From Proteromonas lacertae (Eukaryota; Sar; Bigyra; Opalinata; Proteromonadidae): a stretch of DNA of 64,000 nt. The position numbers and the translations under genes are program-made. Below are positions 47,941 through 57,594 of the stretch, in pieces; position 1 is the first letter of the stretch, and every line of letters begins with the position of its first letter. Location: the NCBI GenBank assembly GCA_002245135.1, contig NGBS01000292.1, positions 248,001-312,000 of the forward strand, read 5' to 3'. The notes under the pieces were generated by a model that saw only the letters and a list, made by a program, of their open reading frames with translations, was not told the DNA's origin and ran no database searches.

Positions 47941-50681
47941 TAGCAATGAAAATGAATCACTTTCTGTTAAGCCAATATATTATAGTTTATTACATTATAT
48001 GTCATTATTACCATATGATAATTCAACAATTGAAAGAATATTGTTAGAATATCAAGAGAAATATAATGTTTCATTCACTAATACATTAATAAAGCAATAT
48101 TTCCCAAGTGTTACTGATAATATTATATATTTACAATTAGAGTTATATTTTCATGTATATATAATATATATATATATTGTTATTATTATTAAATATAGAT
48201 ATTTGAATCAATATCTAAAGATCTGTATAAAATTAAAATTCATCATTATGAAGAAGACACTGTAGTACAAGCACTTACTGTATAATATATATTTATTATT
48301 ATATATTTAGTCTATTTATAATATAATGTCTAATGAATATGATGCATTCTATTTCTTCTATATCTCCTACAGTGGTACAAGACTGCTAATACAGTGTCTT
48401 AATGTATTAGATGAAACGGTAATATTAAAAGCTTGTCAATTAACCTATTTATATTTATACAATTATACTGATGGAATTGTTCCTTTTATAGAAAGAGGTG
48501 GTTTATATGCATTAAAGGAATGTATAAATGATTATGATCCTCAAATCAGAATCGAGTCTTTAAAAGCTTTATCTGTGTTTTATAACATTGAGAATGAGAT
48601 TGATATTAAGAAATATGGAATATTGAAGGAATTATGTGAAATTATTGATTCTTATCCAAGTGAAGATATATCTTTTTATTATTATTATATCATTATATTT
48701 TATAATTATTTTTCTTTAATTTTTATTTGTTTTACTGTCCATTAGAGATATTTGATACAACTGTTCAAATCCTAATAATTGCAGTAAAGACTAATGTTTT
48801 TAATCAAGTATATATAAATATATATATTATATTTAATAGGATGAATTATCATGTAATGGAAGATTAGATAAACTATGTCATATCTTAAAAACAGAATTAG
48901 AAAATATAATAAACCATCAACCATCAATATCCTTATATATATATATATATATATAAATTGTTATATTTCCTTTATTATTTTTTACTCATTACCTTTATCA
49001 CCTGAAGAAGTATTAGATGTAATAACACATATATTATTATGTATAACCAATACAATATATCACAACACCAGAAACCAAAATATCATTTACAGTACTGGAA
49101 TAATTGAATATTGTTGGAATATTAAGAATAAAATAAGTGATACTTTTTGTGATAATATATTGACATTATTAATCAATTGTATTGATACAAATAAGACTGT
49201 TCAAAATGCTTTTGGTGGTGAGGAAATAAAGAATGATATATTATATATTTTGGATGAAAAAAATAGAAAAAGTAAAAGAGCTTTAGGTTATATAATGATT
49301 TCACATTTATGATATCTTTTTATTATTATTATAATGTTATTATTATAATTATTATTTTCTTTAATTTAAAAGTTGTAATTGGAATAGTGAAAAAATCCAA
49401 CAACTTTATACTTGTGAAGAAATATTAAAGTATTTCAAAATTGACATTAATTACTGTAACTATGATCCTGAATCTCCAATCTCTATCTATAACCCAACAC
49501 TCTCTGCATTATATGCGTTTATTAATCTTTCTCTAAATAATAATAAATTAAAACAATCGATTAAGAATTATCCATCTATCAGTAGAACTTTGATTGACTT
49601 TTTGACTGTTGATAGTTATGATATTCGAAAGAATACAATATTTTGTTTAAGTAATTTGATAGATGATAATGAGGATCTAGCAGATCAGTATATATATATA
49701 TATATATATAATATTATTTATTTATTAGATTGTATAATTTATCAATAATTCCAAAGTTAATTTATAATATCAATGACAATAATGATGATCCACTATCTAC
49801 AAAGGCATATCAAGTATTAGAAAGAATGAGCAAACAGACTATTATCTATATAATCAGTTCATTATATTATATGAATAAAAATGAAATTAATAATAATTTC
49901 AGTAGTAATTTAGTCAATCAAATTGAGAATGAATTTAAAGATAAAATATTGAAGTTGAATGATGATGATAAAGCTAATAAACCACATGTTGAGACTAATA
50001 AAGAGTTTATATTGTCTTATGTTAGTATTTTGAATGGATTATTATATACCAATTCTACTTCTAGAAAGTTCTTTTTATCAAAATTTATATCCTTTTTTTA
50101 GAAATTTCTGAGAAATTTCTTTAATTTTTTTTGTAAGGAATTGCACCGTTATTATATTTAATAATGAAAACTGATAATGAATTAAGAGATATTATTTGTT
50201 TAATATTAACTAATTCATCCCTTGATAGAAGTACATCTCTTCAAAACGAAAGTGTAAAAGAAGGCTTACTAACAGTATTTGAAGAGTTATTTGTCATTTT
50301 ATCGAAGAAGAGTGAAAGTGATAAAAATATGAAAGAAGAACATTATATCTATCCTTTTGATGTTTTAACGAATTATACATTAAATAATAGTTCCGTGTCA
50401 TATACTATTATGAATTGGAAAAATGATTTTTATATGAAATTGTTAAAGTATTGTCATAGTAGTAATAAAGAATATTCAGTAATATGTGTAGAGTTGTTAA
50501 TTTCGATTTTGGAACAAGTATTTTAATATTTATTTATTTATTTATTTAGTCTAAAGCTGGTGCTATAGCATCTGGAATTTCAGGAACAAAAACATGTTTG
50601 AATGAAATTGTAAAATATGATTATCTGAGCGATGCTTTAAGAGCAAGAGCAAAACAGTGTATTAGGGACTTAAAACTGTAG
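46794..50681 (+). CDS. Armadillo-type helical repeat protein with four minor-type introns
   Basis: More than a dozen exons from ATG 46794 to TAG 50679. The protein is all-helical with ARM-like periodicity: LCNMSRNQNN(E)KALIDILLLKN, then FIERGGLYALKECINDYDPQ, IRIESLKALSVFYNIE, FLSKFGIAPLLYLIMKTDN and YTLNNSSVSYTIMNWKNDF. It ends LRARAKQCIRDLKL. A homology-level name is not possible for me; UNC45/SHE4-like or another ARM scaffold are options. A Ser run lies near 47500. One base is missing in the AAAA run at about 47068 (the frame resumes as ALIDILL). Besides GT-AG introns it holds four introns starting ATATC (48668, 48926, 49312, 50087), three of which contain in-frame stops. Confidence 0.7.
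47904..47942 (+). repeat. TA microsatellite inside an intron
   Basis: A GTATATA... intron of the ARM-repeat gene that is almost pure (TA)n and ends in AAAATAG. Similar TA-run introns occur at 107..167, 13298..13320, 16339..16376, 49689..49728 and elsewhere, so this is a general intron style here. Confidence 0.7.
48668..48735 (+). other. U12-type AT-AC intron (ARM gene)
   Basis: 5' ATATCTTTTTA, branch TTTTCTTTAATTTT, 3' TTTGTTTTAC, 68 nt, phase 0. Removal joins SYPSED to CPLEIFDTTVQIL. The unspliced frame ends at TAG within 30 codons. Confidence 0.88.
48926..48985 (+). other. U12-type AT-AC intron (ARM gene)
   Basis: 5' ATATCCTTATA, branch ATTTCCTTTATT, 3' TTTTTTAC, 60 nt, phase 0. Joins INHQPS to SLPLSPEEVLDV. 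The length is a multiple of three and open, so retention would not break the frame, but the insert would be a TA-run sequence. Confidence 0.7.
49312..49372 (+). other. U12-type AT-AG intron (ARM gene)
   Basis: 5' ATATCTTTTTA, branch TTTTCTTTAATTT, 3' TTAAAAG, 61 nt, phase 2. Joins MISHL-C to CNWNSEKIQQLY. Unspliced, the frame hits TGA at once. Confidence 0.82.
50087..50136 (+). other. Candidate U12-type AT-AA intron (ARM gene)
   Basis: 5' ATATCCTTTTT (full consensus), branch ATTTCTTTAATTTT, 3' TTTTGTAA, 50 nt, phase 0. AT-AA removal gives SKFGIAPLLYLI, a normal ARM motif. Ending one base later at AG puts the frame into a stop. Confidence 0.7.
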
Positions 50682-50852
50682 TTCTAATTAAAAATGAATA
50701 TTATTAGAATGTAAATTGTTTGTTGTTGTTGAGATATTCCACAAGTTTGGAAAAATGAGCTTGGCTCGGCTTGAAGTCAAATACGTTGGTGAGATTAAAT
50801 TGATTTTAAAGACATTCATATTGAAATATAAATTAATAAATAGTGTAATTTA

Positions 50853-52431
50853 ATGAGTACTGTAGATTCAAAACTTTCAGATACTCAATCTTCAAGTGAG
50901 TTAGTATTTTTACTTATTACTACTGTTTTTAGCATGCTGAAGATTTAGTTTTACTACAGGAAGAAATAGATGCACAGCAAAAGAATGCAAAAGTAGCACC
51001 ATAATATCCTTTTTATTTAGTGTATTTATGAAAGATAGCCTTAATAAATATACTTATTTAAATTATCCAATGGTTTATGTATTTTTATACATGTTCATGG
51101 TATTTACAAATCACATTATGATACATCAATATAACACAAGTGAATGTAGAGGTCCTAGAGCATATTTAGTGGGCCAGATAGTACTAGGCTATCTAATAAT
51201 GTTTTTATATGCATGGACTTTTATTGGTCCTGTTCCATTCTCTTCATTTACATATTATTTAGCATTGTGGGCAGTTCATAGTGTGTTATCAGTGTTTTGG
51301 TTTATAATGGGAATAGTATGGGAAGTAAAACAGAAAACATGTGTATAAATTATTAATAATTATAAATTTCATATAGAGAGACGATGCTCCTGGTGTATTT
51401 TGGTTGTGTTTTGTTGAATTACTAATTTTTGCTTTAGAAGTCGTACTTTTAATCTTATCCTACATATTCAGTTCAATTGATGACTGTTTAGAAAGAGTGA
51501 AAGAAGAAGATGCAATAATTAAAGACTTTGAAGAACAATTCGAAGATGATAAACGTCTAATTGAGGAAAAAGAAGAAGAAAAAGAGAAACAAGCCATCAA
51601 ACCAGTATTTCAATTTGATGTTATTGAGAATAAACAACCTGTTGCTGGAAGAAATGCAAAAGCATCAGCAAAAACAATTAAATCAGTTAATGGTAGTGTT
51701 ACTCGTAGTAGAGCTGTACAATCAATTCCAACGAAGAGATCAGTGGGTGATGAAAGAAAAACGCAATCAGTTACAAAAAGATCATCCAGTGGAGAACATA
51801 AAAGTTCAAGTGGAAAAAGTGGTGGAAAAGGCGGAAAATCTAGTAGTGAAGAAGAGAAGAAAGGATCTAGTACAACGTCTTCAGATAAAGGTGAGAAAGT
51901 ATTTGGTGAAGCTAAGAAATGTATATATATATATATAATCATTTTATTATATTGATTTAAATATAGCATCAAGTGATTCTAAAAGTGGTTCAAAAAGTGA
52001 ATCAAAGACAGATTCAAAGAGTGAATCTAAAAGCACTTCATCTGATGAAAGAAAGAGTATTTACATTCATATTTTTATTTATTATTTTAATAGAAGATTC
52101 ATCAAGTGATTCACATAGCGATTCTCATAATAGAAAGAGTTCTTCTTCAGAGAATAAGTCGGGTGAAAGAAAAAGTGAGTCATCTACTACATCTAGTTCA
52201 AGTAAAGGAGGTGCAAATCATTCTACAAGTGGTAGTGGAAGTGGAAGTGGAAATGCTGAAGGAACAAAAGCAAAGAGTCATTCAAGTGAAAGTGAAGGTG
52301 AAAGAAAGAGTGGATCATCAAGTAGTGGTAAAGAAGATAGAAAGAGTGAATCATCTGGTAGTAGAAGTGGAGAAGAGAAGAATGATGACGATCCACCACC
52401 ACCACCACCACCTCCAGAAGAAGAAGAATAA
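50853..52431 (+). CDS. Four-TM protein with Ser/Lys/Glu-rich and poly-Pro tail
   Basis: Six exons. ATG 50853 (MSTVDSKLSDTQSSSELHAE) was chosen because it joins the rest in frame; an upstream ATG at 50755 does not. Four hydrophobic spans follow: YPMVYVFLYMFMVFTNHIMI, AYLVGQIVLGYLIMFLYAWT, ALWAVHSVLSVFWFIMGIVW and CFVELLIFALEVVLLILSYI. Then comes a coiled-coil-like charged segment and about 200 residues of Ser/Gly/Lys/Glu repeats ending in DDDPPPPPPPPEEEE. The four-span order is tetraspan-like, but I see no CCG motif, so tetraspanin is not supported. A Pro run after a long disordered tail often binds profilin, WW or SH3 domains. One intron (51004..51053) is AT-AC. Confidence 0.72.
51004..51053 (+). 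other. U12-type AT-AC intron (four-TM gene)
   Basis: 5' ATATCCTTTTT, branch ATAGCCTTAATA (CCTTAAT core), 3' AAATATAC, 50 nt, phase 2. Joins KVAP-Y to YLNYPMVYVFL. Unspliced, the frame ends at TAA immediately. Confidence 0.85.
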
Positions 52432-52666
52432 ATCAATAATGTTACTATTTTATTTTTATATAAATAATATTAATATATCTATTGTATTTATGGATTTGGT
52501 TAAATAATGAAAATATATTCGTTATTACAGTATTTTTCGTTAAAAGAATAATGTTTTGCCGATTGTTTATTAGAAATTCGAAGTCTGGTGAAAAGCGAAT
52601 GTCTATTTACAAAAGTAGAGTAACGAATATAATTTTGGAACGGACATTTAAAAAACACAAATAAAC

Positions 52667-54025
52667 ATGGAACCTCTTCCTACAGTGATGTCTAAAATGA
52701 TTCCTAAATCTAATAATGCACAGGTATTGCATTAGTGACTTATCTACCTAGGTTATATTCAATTTGGTGAAATGCTGTTTAGGTTCAGGTGTTCTTGGTT
52801 TGCCAATCGTTTTTGCTGAAGTATTTTTCTAATTTGTGCCTAAATGATTATTTTTTGAATAGACTGGTATTGTAGAAAGCATTTTATTGACCATTCTTAT
52901 TGCTTATTGGACTTATAGTTGTTCAATGAAAATAATAAAAGTAAATAGTTTAAAAAAGCCAAAGACTGATGAATATGTAACACATTCAGATTATAGTGAA
53001 TGTTGTTATCAATGTTATGGTAAAATAGGTGTATATATCTTTGAAGCAAGTACAACAATATCACTATTGGATGTAGGAGTAGTATATACATTAACAGCAG
53101 AAGGAATGTTGTCTAGATTACCTTGGTCCAAAATCGGAATACCATATTTTGAACATAACAGATTAATGATGATATTAATAATAGTAGCCGTTTTAATACC
53201 CGTTAATTTATTAAGAGATATGACATCATTAAGTTGGGCAAGTATGTTGGGAAACGTTTGTATTATAATCTGTTTATTTATTGTATTAATGTATAATAAT
53301 ATAAAAAAATAAATTATTATTATTATTAATAGTTATGGTTTCTTCACAGTTGATTTGAGTTTAATATTCAGTAATATTCCATGGATGACTTCATCATTAA
53401 GTGGATTTTCAAGACTCTTTGGAACAATCATTTATGCATATAGTATAGTGTTAGTAACATTACCAACAGTTGCTGAAATGGAAGAACCACATCAATATTC
53501 ATTAATGGCAATAATATCCTTATTATTGTCATCATTTTTCTATATTATATTTACATCTGTATTAGTTATGCTATATACTAATGATAATGAAGGAGTAAAG
53601 AACAATATATTATACAATATAAATGAAGATTCAATTTGGTATTATATTTCTACTTTAATGATTTCTGTAATGGCAATTTTTTCATTCCCTGTTGCTGTTA
53701 TGCCTGCGCTTCAACTAATAGAACCAAAAAGTAATGATAAGGATAAAGGATTATTCACTATAACTCCATTGAAAATAGTGTTTAGAATTGCAATTACTAT
53801 TGGAGTAGCTGCTGTAGCTTATTTATTTCCTAATTTTAATATTGTCATTTCGTTGCTAGGAAATATCATTTTTGCATTAGTTAATTTCATTATACCCCGT
53901 TGTTGTTAATTAAGATGAATAGTAAGAATATGGATTTGTTAGATAGATGTGTAAATTTTATTTTAATAATATTGGGAGTAGTTGCTGCAATATATACTAC
54001 TGTAACTACAATAAGTACAATGTAG
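52667..54025 (+). CDS. Amino acid/auxin permease-family transporter, copy 3
   Basis: Four exons (52667..52723, 52752..52820, 52863..53290, 53333..54025). TM1 is LVKCCLGSGVLGLPIVFA; further spans include LLDVGVVYTLTAEGMLSRLP, LIPVNLLRDMTSLSWASML and the loop LIEPKSNDKDKGLFT. The reading frame breaks near 53900: FIIPRCC-stop in frame, but one extra base in the CCCC run restores IIPPLLLIKMNSKNMDLL and the last TM, ending TAG at 54023. The break is probably a homopolymer error, since the rest is intact and closely related to copy 4. No intron exists at the position of the AT-AC intron of copy 2. Confidence 0.82.
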
Positions 54026-54150
54026 TAGTAATTCTATTTTTTCCTTTTTCTTATTAAAGATGTTTTTTTGATGATTAAAAATAATATTTAAACATTACAT
54101 CAATACTCCTAATTGATGTCCTTCATAACATTAAAAAACACATTTTTCGC

Positions 54151-55722
54151 ATGAATGACGAGTGCCCCAAAAAAATGGATCAAGAAGAAAAGGTGGATAT
54201 TCCTCCTTTACAAGAGCCAATTGTGACTGCTGAAGTTACAGTCGAGGTACAAGACCCTGTGCCTGATTGAACCTGTGGTTGTTGAGCCAGTAACGACTGA
54301 GCCAATCAAACAGGTGAAATCAGTTTCTTTGGATGAACCCATTGAAAAGAAAAAAATAGCTAAGAAAAGTACAAACAGTCAAGTATGTAATCTGTTTTTC
54401 TATTTTAAAATTAGGTTTTAATCAATCTAGTGAAGGTCTGTGTTGGATCGGGAGTGTTAGGATTGCCTATTGTTATTCAAGAAGTATAATTCTGGTTTAG
54501 TATCTTTTTTTATATAGTCTGGTCTACTTGAAAGTGTGATAATTATAGCAGCAATTGCCTATTGGACTTATGTTTGTTCTAAAATCTTAATTAAAGCAGA
54601 CAAACTTATTTTACACAGAATTCCAGGAGATGGAAGTTATGAAGCAAGATCTTTATATTCCGAGTTGGGATATAAAGCATTCGGTAAAGTAGGTGTTTAT
54701 ATCTACGAAATATGCACTACTGTAAGCTTACTAGGTGTTGGTGTTGTATATATATTAACCTCATCTGGAATGATGGCGAAATTACCTTGGGATAAGATCG
54801 GAGTGCCTTATTTCTATGATAATCATTACATTATGATATTATTTGTAGCTATTTTATTAATCCCTGTGAATTTATTGAGAGATATGACATCATTGAGTTG
54901 GGCAAGTATGTTAGGTAACTTTGCAATATCTGCAAGTCTTTTAACTGTATTAATCTATGGATTAGTAACAGCAAATTACACTGACATATTGGCAAATGTA
55001 AACTGGGTTAAACCTACATTTAATGGAGTTGCAAATTTGTTTGGAACTACTATTTATGCATTTTCAATGATGTTGATTGTATTACCAACTATTGTATAAA
55101 TATTTATTATTATTATTGTTATATATTAGCAAGAAATGGAACATCCAGATAAGTTTCAAGTATTGAGTAGTATCTCATTAACAATATCAACATTATTCTA
55201 CATTGTATTTGGTTGTTTGTTAGTCATTTTATACTACAACAGTGAAGGTATATATATATATCATATTATTATATATATTATTATGTAGCTGGTGTTGAAA
55301 GTAATATATTATACAATATACCACATAATAATGTATGTTATTGGTTAACTACGATATTCATATCATTAATGTGTATATTAACATATCCAGTAGCTGTAAT
55401 GCCTGCACTACAAATATTAGAACCAAAGGAGAATGAGAATGACAAAGGTTTGTTCACTATAACTCCATTTAAGATCATATTTAGAATAGTGATAGTTGCA
55501 GGAATTGCTGGTATTGCATTGTTATTTCCAACTTTCAATGTGGTTGTTTCTTTGATTGGTAATGTTACTTTAGGAACAGTATCGTTCATTATGCCTCCTT
55601 TATTGTATATAAAGTTGAATAAACATAATACACGAGCTGATTATGTGTATAATGGTGGTATGGCATTTTTTGGATTTGTTGCTGCTTGTTTTGCTACTTT
55701 TGTAACTATATATTTTATGTAA
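54151..55722 (+). CDS. Amino acid/auxin permease-family transporter, copy 4
   Basis: Five exons (54151..54382, 54415..54483, 54518..55093, 55130..55247, 55289..55722), about 475 aa. It has the same core as copy 3: LVKVCVGSGVLGLPIVIQ, LLGVGVVYILTSSGMMAKLP, ILEPKENENDKGLFT and LLFPTFNVVVSLIGNVTL. It differs by a longer acidic, Pro/Val/Glu-rich N-terminus (EEKVDIPPLQEPIVTAEVT), as in many vacuolar or SLC36-type members. In that tail the frame shifts by one near 54270 (PVPD, TGA, then EPVVVEPV). Exon 1 is 232 nt, exactly one base over a whole number of codons, which again suggests a single-base error. Tandem with copy 3. Confidence 0.82.
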
Positions 55723-55892
55723 ATAATGAACATAGAAAAAAGAGTGGTAAAACTGTTACTATATATATATATAAAACTATTATTATAATTATAACAATTT
55801 ATATATGATTATTTATTGTGAATTAAAAATGATCAACACAATCTGGAAAAAAAAGAAAGAGTAATAATATTTATATAAAATCTTCTTAATTT

Positions 55893-57511
55893 TTAATCTT
55901 TATATCTGTAAAACAGTAAATAAGCCATATCCATATCACCTCCACCTTTCAATTGTAAAATATTTTCAGTCTTACATTCTTCAACTGTCGCATCATCAAA
56001 GCAATACCATGAATCGTTATTCTGAGGTGATTTTGTCCAACCGACATAATGTCCACTGTCTGGATTTCTACCTTTATGAGTACATAATGCAAATAATTCA
56101 TAATTACCCATAAAGTTAGAAGGTAATGATTTACCAGCTGTTTCTCCACTTGTTATTGTTGTTACTGAACTTTCTTCTTTTTTCTTATCTTTTTCATCAT
56201 CTTCTTCCTCCATTAAAGCATCCATTGCATCTACTTTCTTTTCTTTACCATTCAATATTTTCTCTTCCATTTTCGCTCTTGGTATATTCAGTATATCTTT
56301 AACATGATTATTACAGAATTCATAAATATCAATAGTTGTTGGAAACATCACTGGTCTCATTATCTTACATTTAACACCTCCATTACTCTCTTTATCACCA
56401 GGTAATGCTTTCCAATAAAACCTCATGTACTGAACACATAGATACTTCGGTAATTTACTAATTCTCTGAGTCTTCTTCCATATACTATTCTTATGCAATT
56501 TAGAGGAGAATTTCTCCACTGTGCCTTCTAAACCTAACTGTAAACCTTGATGCATATGATCTATCTTCTCTACTGTACCAACACCTCCTTGAATATTACA
56601 TAATAATTTTCTGCTCATTTCCTGGTTAGTTTGAGTTGGTTCTTCTGCTTCTGCGTTTGTATAGACTGTCTCTAATTCAATACCAAATAAATCATCTATC
56701 AAATTACCTCCATCACTTGTCTTTAATATCTGAGCACAAGACTGCAAAACACAACTGTATAATTCTTCAGCATCTTCTTGTTTGTATATTGACATTCCAT
56801 GTATGCTTTGCTTATCATCAAATTGTTTATAACACTCTCTTACTGCTGCAATGAATCCTGCTGGATATACTGCTGATGTGGTGTGATCCATTTCATCGAG
56901 GGTTTTTCCTAACATTATGACTAATTTCTCATGTGGATTGAGTGTACTAGTACTGTTGCCGTGTGAATGACTATAATCTTTGACTGCTCGACTGAGTTCT
57001 GGGATAACACGAAGACATTGTAATATTGAGTTTAAATAACATGTATTTTGCATGTTATTTAAACCACAAGGTAATGTCACTCCTAAATTAGTCTTTTCTT
57101 CATTCTTCATATCTTCTACAAATTTGATTTGCTCTTTTGCTATAAAATATATAAATATATATAAAGAAATGAGTTGTTATTATACGTTGAAGTAATGGAG
57201 CGGATTCTGCTGTTCCCATCAAAGTGACTTTTGATTTTTCATTGAAATTATATTTTGAAAGATCATCATCATTCTTTAAACTACCTCTCCAACCATTATT
57301 ACATAACACTGTTTGTTTTTCAATTGGAACACCTATAAATACATTAAAGAAATGATTATATACCAGTTAATTCTAATAAACGCTGTTTGAATGCTGTTGC
57401 TGGTTCTTCAGTGTTTAAAGGAACTTTTTCATAAACATTCTTATTCCATTTTACAGTAAGCTATTCATGAAATAAATTGAAATAAACATGAAATACTTCG
57501 AAGTGTGGCAT
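55893..57511 (-). CDS. USP14: Proteasome-associated deubiquitinase USP14/Ubp6
   Basis: Four exons (57488..57511, 57364..57460, 57186..57332, 55893..57139) give 504 aa, the usual USP14 length. An N-terminal ubiquitin-like domain (LTVKWNKNVYEKVPLNTEE, then QTVLCNNGWRGSLKNDDDL) binds RPN1. The USP domain has the catalytic Cys box GLNNMQNTCYLNSILQCLR, IYKQEDAEELYSCVL, and the His box NPDSGHYVGWTK with WYCFDDATV. An acidic Lys/Glu/Asp insert lies before the His box. USP14 trims ubiquitin chains on the 26S proteasome and tunes degradation. With UCHL5 at the window start, both cap-bound deubiquitinases are represented. Confidence 0.95.
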
Positions 57512-57594
57512 TTGAAAAATCAAGAAGAAAAATACTGAAATATTTGGCTTGAGTTTCAAAATAATACATTGTATTTTATTAAATCTTTTATAAA

